NCBI RefSeq assembly: GCF_007991655.1
Contig: NZ_BJYT01000030.1
Span: 1 to 57,178 of the forward strand
Length of the DNA: 57,178 nt
Source: Segetibacter aerophilus
Lineage (GTDB): Bacteria > Bacteroidota > Bacteroidia > Chitinophagales > Chitinophagaceae
Reading direction: 5' to 3'
A program made the position numbers and the translations under genes. The notes under the pieces are model-generated. The model made no database searches. It saw nothing but the letters and a program-made list of their open reading frames with translations, and was not told the origin of the DNA. Below are positions 1 to 7,272 of this stretch, piece after piece. The first letter of the stretch is position 1. Each line of letters starts with the position of its first letter.

Positions 1-180
1 GACTTTTGACTTTTGACTTTTGCCTTTTGACTTTTGACTTTTGACTTTTGACTTTTGACTTTTGCCTTTTGACTTTTGACTTTTGCCTTTTGACTTTTGA
101 CTTTTGACTTTTGACTTTTGACTTTTGACTTTTGACTTTTGACTTTTGCCTTTTACCTTTTGCCTTTTGACTTTTGACTT
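1..180. repeat. Heptanucleotide tandem array (TTTTGAC)n
   Basis: About 25 head-to-tail copies of the 7-mer TTTTGAC, some of them TTTTGCC and one TTTTACC. The array runs in from the window edge, so its true length is unknown. Directly after it (181-215) comes a shorter, looser run of ACTTACAAC-like units. It lies upstream of the GH105 gene. No protein frame is suggested, because 7-bp units change frame at every copy. It could vary in length by replication slippage. Confidence 0.95.
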
Positions 181-261
181 ACCACTTACAACTTACAACC
201 TACCGCTTACAACTCTCTCACCTCCATCACCTCAGCGGCCCTAAAATTCCCTCATTGTAAC

Positions 262-269
262 TATGTTTG
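262..269 (+). promoter_or_regulatory. Bacteroidota -7 promoter box (TATGTTTG) for the GH105 gene
   Basis: TATGTTTG is an exact match to the Bacteroidota -7 consensus TAnnTTTG. A transcript starting about 7 bases downstream would have a leader of about 50 bases before the ATG at 324. No good -33 TTTG is seen at the usual distance, so this is a plausible but unproven promoter. Confidence 0.4.
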
Positions 270-323
270 CATCCGTAAATAACTACTGAAGCTTTTAATG
301 AAATTTAAACGGTTTTTGTTAAT

Positions 324-1466
324 ATGAAAAAACAGCTTGTATTTAATTATTCTTTGAGGTCTAATCCTTTTTTGGCTTTATTAACCTTGGTGTTTTTGTT
401 CTTTGCTATGCAGCCAATAACACTCCAAGCACAAAGCAATGATGTCTTTAACAAGAATAATATAAAAGCAAACATGCTCAAGGTGACGCAGTGGCAACTG
501 AATAACCCAAAACATAGCCCTACGGACTGGACAAACGGTGCTTTTTATGCCGGGGTGGTTGCTGCTTACGAAACCACTAAATCCACACTCATTTTCGACT
601 CTTTGATGGCACTGGGAGAAAGAACTAACTGGCGGCCGGGAGCACGTTATGATCATGCGGATGATATCGCCATCAGCCAGACCTACATTGATTTATACAG
701 GATGAAGAAGGATCGCCAAATGATACAGGCCACTATTGACACTGTGAAAAAACTGCGTACGGTTCCAGGCCGGGAGGTGAAGAACCACAACATCACGTGG
801 TGGTGGTGCGATGCACTTTTTATGGCTCCGCCTACCCTTGCCAAATTAGGCGTTACCCTAAAAGATCCATCTTATTTTACATTCAATGACTCTCTTTTTA
901 GGCAGACGTACGACCTGCTTTATAACAAAAACGAACACCTTTTTGCTCGTGATGCAAGCTATCTCATCAACCAGCAGGGTGAAGGCAAACGTGAAAAGAA
1001 TGGCAAGCTGGTATTTTGGTCCCGCGGAAACGGTTGGGTAATGGGCGGCCTTGTACGACTGTTAGACGAACTGCCTAAGAACTATCCAAACCGTGAATAT
1101 TACCTGACCATTTATCGTGAAATGGCTGAAAAAATTATCACACTTCAACAAGCAGATGGGCTTTGGAGAGCCAGTCTTCTGGACCCCGCGTCTTATCCCG
1201 GTGGTGAAGGAAGCGGTTCCGGTTTTTATTGCTATGCTTTAGCATGGGGTATCAACAAGGGCATACTGAACAAAGAAAAATACAAGCCCATAGTTAAAAA
1301 AGCCTGGGAGGCTTTGAATACTCTACTATCACCTGAAGGACGGGTTGGATGGGTGCAGCCGATAGGTGCCGATCCTCAAAAAAACTTCAGCTCAGAAAGT
1401 TGGGAAGTATATGGAGCCGGTGCATTTTTGCTGGCAGGGTCGCAGGTGATTAAGATGAAATGGTAG
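324..1466 (+). CDS. GH105 unsaturated glucuronyl/rhamnogalacturonyl hydrolase
   Basis: Secreted glycoside hydrolase of 380 residues. A hydrophobic signal segment (about residues 16-36) ends in LQAQ, so a periplasmic place is expected. The rest is an (alpha/alpha)6-barrel of the GH88/GH105 type: TNGAFYAG near 70, WWWCDALFMAPP at 159-170 with the likely catalytic Asp163, and FWSRGNGWVMGG at 231-242, a hallmark of YteR/YesR proteins. GH105 enzymes hydrate the 4,5-unsaturated uronic acid left at the end of oligosaccharides by pectate or rhamnogalacturonan lyases. The gene stands alone on the plus strand and converges with the GH43 gene. The ATG at 324 gives a clean signal peptide. The family is sure; the exact substrate is inferred. 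Confidence 0.92.
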   Translation: MKKQLVFNYSLRSNPFLALLTLVFLFFAMQPITLQAQSNDVFNKNNIKANMLKVTQWQLNNPKHSPTDWTNGAFYAGVVAAYETTKSTLIFDSLMALGERTNWRPGARYDHADDIAISQTYIDLYRMKKDRQMIQATIDTVKKLRTVPGREVKNHNITWWWCDALFMAPPTLAKLGVTLKDPSYFTFNDSLFRQTYDLLYNKNEHLFARDASYLINQQGEGKREKNGKLVFWSRGNGWVMGGLVRLLDELPKNYPNREYYLTIYREMAEKIITLQQADGLWRASLLDPASYPGGEGSGSGFYCYALAWGINKGILNKEKYKPIVKKAWEALNTLLSPEGRVGWVQPIGADPQKNFSSESWEVYGAGAFLLAGSQVIKMKW

Positions 1467-1496
1467 AGAGCGTTGTAAGACTTGATTGAACTCATA

Positions 1497-1539
1497 TTAA
1501 AGCTCAAGCCGCTGGGCTTCGTTATTGCAACGGAACTCC
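1497..1539. repeat. Solitary copy of the ~100-bp repeat core found at the window's far end
   Basis: The stretch AAAGCTCAAGCCGCTGGGCT at 1499-1518, and the bases after it (CTTCGTT, then TTGCAACGGAACT), match the core and exit of the tandem repeats at 56789-57178. It contains the short hairpin AAGCC...GGCTT. It lies between the convergent GH105 and GH43 genes; the remaining 170 bases of that gap show no gene. Confidence 0.8.
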
Positions 1540-1707
1540 ACCCGCTTGTTTCAAAAACTACTACGCATGTTTTTGAATGCCGTCGCTTCGCTTGGCACCC
1601 ACCAGCTGATGTCCCTTATGCAATAACTGTTGTTAGATAGCCGTTGGTTGACTTGCGTATGGTTGCGAGAGACGTTGCCAAAAGTAGTTGACCTTGTACA
1701 AGTATCT

Positions 1708-2718
1708 TTATCTACTTGCCCCAACTGCTTCGGCGTATTTCCACTCACCCGTTTTTACGTTTATTGACCATGGTTTGGGTTCGGGTACCCATAGTTTGCC
1801 ATTGCCAATTTCTAATGGCATCCAGATATAACGGGAGTCCCATTGCGTTGCCGGTTTCCAGATATCTGCCATAAAAATGATCGTAGTAGATTTTTTACCC
1901 GTGACTTTTATTAGCATCGTTGATTGAGATCCGTAAGTATTTGTTTCAGGTGGAGCAATGTCTTTGAACTCTGTCCACGGACCTTCCAAGGTAGGCGCAG
2001 TAGAATATTTATTAGGGTTCGCTTTCCAACCCGTCAATGCCGAACCGATGGAATAATACAATCCTTGATGATGCACAATCGCACCGCCCTCCATATGTGC
2101 TTTTATCAGGCTCATTTCTTTTTCTAAGCTCATATAATCGTCTGAGAGCTTTGCGATGCGAAATCCAAAAGGACGATCCTCAAAAACAAGATAAGCGGTT
2201 CCGTCGTCGTCAATAAACTGACCAATATCGCGGCTTTCATAATCAAGGGGACGAAAGCTTTTGACATAAGTAAATTGACCATCCGGCTTATTGCTTACTG
2301 CAATGCCAACTCTTGCAAATTTGTACGTGCTGTTGTCGAGATGAAAGTACATGACGTACTTCTTCGTCTTTTTGTTGTGGAATACTTTTGGTCTTTCCAG
2401 CACCCACCTTCTTCCAAGGTTTTCCGGATCAGTCATTTTAACCACATCTCCTTTAAATGTCCAGTTCGTTAAGTCATTAGATGAATAACAGCTTACGTAA
2501 CGAAAGCCCGTATCCAACCCTTTACGCCGTTCTTCTCCGTACCAGTAGTAAGTCTTACCTACTTTAATAATGCCTCCTCCATGCGCTTGTATGTGATTGC
2601 CGTTGTTATCGGGCCACACTTCTCCCGGACGAATAACATCTTGCCGTTGTGCTGATAAAGTTGTCGCAACTATTAAGAAGGATAGCAATAGAAATTTTTG
2701 TTTATAGAAAGTCTGCAT
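1708..2718 (-). CDS. GH43 glycosidase, exo-beta-1,3-galactanase-like
   Basis: Secreted five-bladed beta-propeller glycosidase of 336 residues with a signal peptide (about 1-23, ending LSAQ). The N-terminal block GEVWPDNNGNHIQAHGGGI (32-50) and YYWYGE (57-62) are typical of the GH43 subfamilies that hold exo-beta-1,3-galactanases acting on the arabinogalactan backbone. Conserved acids include Glu109 in ERPKV and Glu210 in HMEGG, the likely acid. SQS at 264-266 puts a Gln where characterised members are thought to use Gln in place of the usual catalytic Asp base. It lies 57 bases downstream of the GH97 gene on the same strand, so the two are probably co-transcribed. Family is sure; beta-1,3-galactan as substrate is a good guess. 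Confidence 0.88.
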   Translation of the reverse strand: MQTFYKQKFLLLSFLIVATTLSAQRQDVIRPGEVWPDNNGNHIQAHGGGIIKVGKTYYWYGEERRKGLDTGFRYVSCYSSNDLTNWTFKGDVVKMTDPENLGRRWVLERPKVFHNKKTKKYVMYFHLDNSTYKFARVGIAVSNKPDGQFTYVKSFRPLDYESRDIGQFIDDDGTAYLVFEDRPFGFRIAKLSDDYMSLEKEMSLIKAHMEGGAIVHHQGLYYSIGSALTGWKANPNKYSTAPTLEGPWTEFKDIAPPETNTYGSQSTMLIKVTGKKSTTIIFMADIWKPATQWDSRYIWMPLEIGNGKLWVPEPKPWSINVKTGEWKYAEAVGASR

Positions 2719-2775
2719 GAAGCTTTTTATTTTGTTTTTGTTCGCACTATTTTTTCTAAAGGTTTTAATGCTTGT

Positions 2776-4602
2776 TTACTTAGCGATCGGCTCAAGTATT
2801 ATAGCCTCCCCTGTTTCTTTTGTCAGGGACACCGTAAGCTTATCTCCCTTCTTTACCTCGACAGTTCTTTTACGAATACTTCCTTGTCCATCATCTTCAT
2901 ATACTGTTGCCCGGTACCTTTTGCCTGCAGGTAGAAAATTGAGAGAAATGTTTTGCCGCCAGTCTATAGGACCGGCCGCGTTACCTATATACCAGGTATT
3001 TCCTTTCCTTCTTGCTACACTAATATTTTTACCTATGTCGCCCGCCAGGTAATGTGACTCATTCCATACCGTAGGAACCCTGGTAAAGAATTCGATCTCT
3101 CCCTCGTTGGTATAATCGTCGGGTTGCCCGTACCAGAATATTGCCTGCAACGGACTGAAATAAATCACCGACAATGCCAACTGTTGTCCCATACTTACTT
3201 TGAGGTTTTTGCTAAAGCTGTTTTTAGAGTTGGGATAACAAAAGGTAAAGTCTGCGGGTCCTGCTAGAAAGCGCGTAAAAGGTAAGACGGTTGTATGAAA
3301 AGCATCAGGGCTGTTCTCATCACCGCGTATTCCTTCCTGCGTTAGCAGCGCAGGGTACGTTCTGCTTAACCCGGTAGGTTTATAGTTGTCATGAATGTCA
3401 AGAATAAACCCATAATCATTCACTTTTTTAATCGCCGAAGCAAGCCATGTGAGCCCGGCCTGAGTGAGTCCATCAACGAAGCCGAACTTTAAACCACTAA
3501 CGCCCCACTTTTTATACAGAGGAAGAATGGTGTCTAATTTAGCTTTCAAACCCACATAGTTCACATAAAGAATGACACCTATGCCTTTTGACTTAGCATG
3601 TTGAATAACTGCAGGCATGTCTATTTGCGGTATTACCTGCGTCGGATCGGATGTGCCCCGAAATTCTGCCCCATACCAACCAGCATCAAACATGATGTAT
3701 TGAAAGCTATGCTTCGCTGCGAAGTCGATACAATCTAATCCGCTTTGCGTGTTTAGTTGGGAGCGTATTAGCTTACCAGGTTTTATCCACGCCGGAACTC
3801 CTTTTGCGGAAGCGGGGTTAAGCTTCAAAAACAACTGGCTGTATTTATGCAAACCAACTGCGGAAGTAGCAACACTCACTGTTCGCCAGGGGGTTTGATA
3901 AGGGCCGGTAAACTTTACAGCTGAATCTCTCATAAAAGCCGTAGCTAGACTGTTGGTATTAGCTCCTCTTTTTAGTTCCGCTTTCGTGTAGTTAACATTG
4001 TTTCCTTCGCCGATACTAACGAATAACTTGCCATTAGTAATGGTTGCAGGAAAGTCACAAGTCTTATTAAAAGTGTCTATAGTGACGGGGGTAAACACAG
4101 ATTCATGATTGTATTGATACAACGTAAAAGGTTCTAAAAATCTAAATTCTGTAAGCTCTTTGTTTATGGTGTTGCTTGCAGAACCGGCTGCCGTAGGTAT
4201 GTCATAACGAAAGGCAACACTACCATCATAGGCCCTTGCAATAAGATTAAAGCGTAAAATAGATGATGTACAGACTATCCTTAACTCGTTGTAATTATTT
4301 GTGATCGTATCATCTTCTCCAAGTGGCCATGCAAATTTTTCCTTGTGGCTTTGCCCTGTTTTATTTTGTATTGCCGTCTGCTCGCCCGCAATCATTCCAT
4401 TCATAACAAATCCCATTGCCGACCATGTAATGGCTTCCTTGCCGGCGTATAAAACCCGGTACATTAATTTTCCACCGGAACCTGTTCTCACTTCCATGAG
4501 GGTTGATTTATCAGGCGAGGCAACTTTGTAAGAGTTAGCCTCCTGCCCGAAACTCGCAATAGAAATTACCAGTAACAGCAATAGTTGGCTGATTTTATTC
4601 AT
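2776..4602 (-). CDS. GH97 glycoside hydrolase, retaining (alpha-galactosidase-like)
   Basis: Periplasmic enzyme of 608 residues with a signal peptide (about 1-20, ending SFGQ). It has the GH97 layout: an N-terminal beta-sandwich (about 25-275), a TIM barrel with FDAGWYG at 305-311, and a C-terminal beta domain. GH97 contains inverting alpha-glucosidases (SusB) and retaining alpha-galactosidases. Asp377 in KFGFVDG (372-378) sits where retaining members carry the nucleophile, and Glu423 in TQEGIRG is the likely acid/base. This argues for the retaining group, so alpha-galactoside release is more likely than starch use. First gene of a pair with GH43. Confidence 0.9.
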   Translation of the reverse strand: MNKISQLLLLLVISIASFGQEANSYKVASPDKSTLMEVRTGSGGKLMYRVLYAGKEAITWSAMGFVMNGMIAGEQTAIQNKTGQSHKEKFAWPLGEDDTITNNYNELRIVCTSSILRFNLIARAYDGSVAFRYDIPTAAGSASNTINKELTEFRFLEPFTLYQYNHESVFTPVTIDTFNKTCDFPATITNGKLFVSIGEGNNVNYTKAELKRGANTNSLATAFMRDSAVKFTGPYQTPWRTVSVATSAVGLHKYSQLFLKLNPASAKGVPAWIKPGKLIRSQLNTQSGLDCIDFAAKHSFQYIMFDAGWYGAEFRGTSDPTQVIPQIDMPAVIQHAKSKGIGVILYVNYVGLKAKLDTILPLYKKWGVSGLKFGFVDGLTQAGLTWLASAIKKVNDYGFILDIHDNYKPTGLSRTYPALLTQEGIRGDENSPDAFHTTVLPFTRFLAGPADFTFCYPNSKNSFSKNLKVSMGQQLALSVIYFSPLQAIFWYGQPDDYTNEGEIEFFTRVPTVWNESHYLAGDIGKNISVARRKGNTWYIGNAAGPIDWRQNISLNFLPAGKRYRATVYEDDGQGSIRKRTVEVKKGDKLTVSLTKETGEAIILEPIAK

Positions 4603-4700
4603 TATTGTTCTTTAGACTTTATTGCAAATATTTGTTCAAAGTACCGCGATCTTTAGCCCTTTATTGTTTGATACCAGCACTCGTATTCAATGGAGTCATG

Positions 4701-4713
4701 TGTTGCGTCGCAA
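4701..4713. repeat. Short palindromic repeat GTTGCGTCGCA
   Basis: TGTTGCGTCGCAA carries the hairpin TGCG-T-CGCA. The same word occurs in three other intergenic gaps of this window (14154-14164 inverted, 27512-27523, 56760-56771). This copy lies upstream of the GH97 start and lacks the TTGTACA that follows or precedes the others. Confidence 0.6.
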
Positions 4714-4795
4714 TCACTTTATCAGCATATCAATTGGCAGCTTCGGCCTCAAAGGCGGCCAGGATAAATTCGATTAGACCCGCCCAATCTCACAA

Positions 4796-5629
4796 TTATT
4801 TTTTTAAGGGAGTTTTGAAATAAGTATTCATAAACAACAACTGGTAGTTGATGGCATTAGTCCAGTAAGGCCAGTTATGTCCGCCGGGACGAGCAATAAA
4901 ATCGTGTGGAATATTGCGGAGTTGTAGTTGCTCGTGCAGGTTTTCATTTACTTTGAAAAAGAAATCTTCGGTACCACAATCGATAATTAAAGACAGTGAA
5001 TTAGGAGTAAGCAAATAGAGCATATTGGCAACCGTATTCTTCTCCCAGTTTTCGGGGTGCTCCGCATACTTGCCCAACCTTGCAGCCATGTCCCAGTTAT
5101 TTGGAAACGGACGAATGTCAACACCGCCACTCATGCTGCCCGCTGCGCCGAAAACATCCTGGTGCCTGAAGGCTAATAAAAGCCCGCCATGGCCGCCCAT
5201 ACTCAAACCTGTAATCGCCCTTCCTTTGCGGTCTTTTATTGTTTTGTATTTACCATCGATCCACTTTACCAGTTCGTCTGATACGTACGTTTCATATTTA
5301 TACTTTTCATCCACAGGGCTATCCCAATACCAACTATTGTTGCCGTCGGGGCACACAATGATCATCTGGTATAAGTCCGCATTTTTTTCAAAGCCTTTTG
5401 CCTTTGTGATCCAATCTGCATAATTACCGCTATAGCCATGCAAGAGGTACACTACCGGTAAGGCGGTGGCGTTGGCGTAATTATCAGGAGTGATGACTAC
5501 AGCTTTGATGTTCTTTTTCATAGACGGGCTGTAGGTTTGAACAGTGTCTACGATAGCAGCATCTGCGGTTTGAAAAATTGCAATGACTAATAGTAAAGAC
5601 CAGGATAGTTTCTTATTTAAGTACTTCAT
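4796..5629 (-). CDS. CE1-type esterase (esterase D / feruloyl-acetyl esterase family)
   Basis: Secreted alpha/beta-hydrolase of 277 residues with a signal peptide (about 1-25). YLLHGYSG (61-68) forms the oxyanion region, Ser143 in GLSMGG is the nucleophile, Asp217 or Asp222 in DCGTED is the acid, and His251 in GGHNWPYW completes the triad. This is the esterase D / carbohydrate esterase 1 pattern, which includes acetyl-xylan and feruloyl esterases. Its place among GH97, GH43 and an SGNH acetylesterase suggests removal of ester groups from plant polysaccharide. S-formylglutathione hydrolase is less likely because of the signal peptide. It probably has its own promoter (box at 5750-5757). Confidence 0.85.
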   Translation of the reverse strand: MKYLNKKLSWSLLLVIAIFQTADAAIVDTVQTYSPSMKKNIKAVVITPDNYANATALPVVYLLHGYSGNYADWITKAKGFEKNADLYQMIIVCPDGNNSWYWDSPVDEKYKYETYVSDELVKWIDGKYKTIKDRKGRAITGLSMGGHGGLLLAFRHQDVFGAAGSMSGGVDIRPFPNNWDMAARLGKYAEHPENWEKNTVANMLYLLTPNSLSLIIDCGTEDFFFKVNENLHEQLQLRNIPHDFIARPGGHNWPYWTNAINYQLLFMNTYFKTPLKK

Positions 5630-5749
5630 ATGGCTCGCGTAAAAATTTTAGTTTGAGTGTTTTTCGATGAATAATTATAAAAATGTAAAAGTGTGTGACA
5701 CAAGGATGTTGAGAAGAATGCTGTAGCTGGTAAACAAAACATAACTGTT

Positions 5750-5757
5750 CAAAGATA
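5750..5757 (-). promoter_or_regulatory. Bacteroidota -7 box (TATCTTTG) for the CE1 esterase
   Basis: Read on the minus strand, TATCTTTG matches TAnnTTTG exactly. The transcript would start near 5745 and have a leader of about 115 bases before the esterase ATG at 5629. No -33 box at ideal spacing is seen. Confidence 0.35.
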
Positions 5758-5837
5758 TTACTGATCCATCCAATTTTTTATTTGACACCACTTAAAATAA
5801 CCGGGTGCAGAAACACTTGTCACTGCGCGCTCTGGCT

Positions 5838-6425
5838 TTAATTTTCGTCGTTGATCATTTGCCTGACCTCCTCGAGTGATTGCAAAACTTCTTCCTGGGT
5901 AGCCGGCAGGTAGATCAAGGTTATTATTAAATCTACATAAAGCCTTCCTGCTTTTGACCTTGCAGTATTTTTTACCTTAACCACCCCGGTTGTTCTGATA
6001 GATGAATAAAGCGGAACATTGTTTTTGGAGTACTTCTCAAAATCATTTCTCATTTGAGTGATCTTGGTCTCGTATTTTTCGAACACATTTTTTTCGGCGG
6101 CGAACTCGAAAAGCTGGATAAATTTTGAATAAATGGCAGATGTGGATTTGAATGCAAAATGGACGGGGATTGGAGAAAAAGCATACGCGGCCTTTTCTGT
6201 ATTTTCAATAACGACCGGTTTAAAAGCCAGGATTTGCCAGCCCTTCGTAGGAGCGTAAATATTGTTGATACTAAGCTTACTTTTTGATGTGATGTCAAGC
6301 CGGCAAACAGTTGTTCGAACCGTTGTTATGGAACCAATGAACGGAGCCTCATTTTGTGCGACACCGTAGCAACTGAGTAAGCAGCAAACCACTAACAAAA
6401 CAAAATTCCTGGCGTTGTTCTGCAC
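5838..6425 (-). CDS. Secreted protein of unknown function
   Basis: Protein of 195 residues, not recognised. It opens with a strong signal peptide (about 1-24, ending YGVAQ) and has no second membrane segment. The middle is mixed alpha/beta with a Lys/Glu-rich helical stretch (about 100-135), and the end is acidic and helical. It starts three bases after the stop of the upstream gene (6429-7175), so the two are co-transcribed and may work together in the periplasm. No catalytic motif is visible. Confidence 0.75.
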   Translation of the reverse strand: MQNNARNFVLLVVCCLLSCYGVAQNEAPFIGSITTVRTTVCRLDITSKSKLSINNIYAPTKGWQILAFKPVVIENTEKAAYAFSPIPVHFAFKSTSAIYSKFIQLFEFAAEKNVFEKYETKITQMRNDFEKYSKNNVPLYSSIRTTGVVKVKNTARSKAGRLYVDLIITLIYLPATQEEVLQSLEEVRQMINDEN

Positions 6426-6428
6426 TTT

Positions 6429-7175
6429 TTACTTTTCGAGAGTTTCGCGCTTCGACCAGCATTCGTCCATTGGACCACCGGTAGACTTCTCCCCTTTATG
6501 GCGCCAGTCTCCATTCACAAACGAGTAATCAAAAGTCAAACTCTTGCCTACACTTTCAGCAGTCTTTGTAAAGAACTCAATGGTCTCTGTGTACTTTCCA
6601 TTTTGAGTGGTGTAGGTTCCTCCTCCCGCATTCATAAAAGTTTTCGTGGCAACATTGTAAGCGATCCAATGAAAATATTTACCTGAAAGCACCTTCATTG
6701 TTCGTCTCGGATAAAACGGGCTGGCTCTTTTCGAAACCTTGTCGTCGGTATAGTTGCCCGTAATCACCCACGCTCCCATTAATGCGCCAGGCTTTCCGTC
6801 ATCAAGCCTGGTCCAGGTTTCGTTTGTTTGTTTGATCGTCAGCTTCCCATTTGCGATCTGGATATCCTCGGTTATCTCTTTACCAACCTGCAGGCTGTCT
6901 TTAGAATTCCACTCGATATTTTTCACCAGCTTATTACCATCTACGCGCCAGGCACCACCGTAAGAGCTGATAAACTTTTTACCAGGTAAATCATAAGTTG
7001 CCACAGAAAAGACGCGGTCAGTATTGATCATAACGGTACGTTTTTCAGGCGGGCCATATCCCCACGCACCGACGATATCTTTGGTATCTGCTTTTATTGG
7101 CGAGAAGGAAGACAATAGGCACATGGTGCAAAAGCAAATGAACATCGTTGCCAAAAGACTCGTTTTGATTTTCAT
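6429..7175 (-). CDS. Secreted protein with two copies of a lipocalin-like domain
   Basis: Protein of 248 residues with a signal peptide (about 1-29). The mature part is two repeats of about 100 residues. Each starts with a GAW motif (GAWGYG near 37, GAWVIT near 133), runs through a G-rich turn (SYGGAWRV, NAGGGTYT), and ends in a WTRLD or CWSKRE strand. Proteins of this look are common, uncharacterised secreted proteins of Bacteroidota, probably small beta-barrels or beta-sandwiches. It lies 97 bases downstream of the M81 gene and three bases before the next secreted protein. A ligand-binding role is only a guess from fold-like features. Confidence 0.75.
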   Translation of the reverse strand: MKIKTSLLATMFICFCTMCLLSSFSPIKADTKDIVGAWGYGPPEKRTVMINTDRVFSVATYDLPGKKFISSYGGAWRVDGNKLVKNIEWNSKDSLQVGKEITEDIQIANGKLTIKQTNETWTRLDDGKPGALMGAWVITGNYTDDKVSKRASPFYPRRTMKVLSGKYFHWIAYNVATKTFMNAGGGTYTTQNGKYTETIEFFTKTAESVGKSLTFDYSFVNGDWRHKGEKSTGGPMDECWSKRETLEK

Positions 7176-7272
7176 ACGGAAAGATTTATGTACAAGGGTA
7201 AAAATAATAACTACAGGTTCAGATGATTTAGACAGCGTTTTACCAGAAAGGTAAAACCAATTTTCAGCGAAT

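Noticed and set aside
2776-4602. SusB-like alpha-glucosidase
   Set aside because: The active-site Asp377 in GFVDG matches retaining GH97 members, not the inverting SusB group, and no starch genes are nearby.
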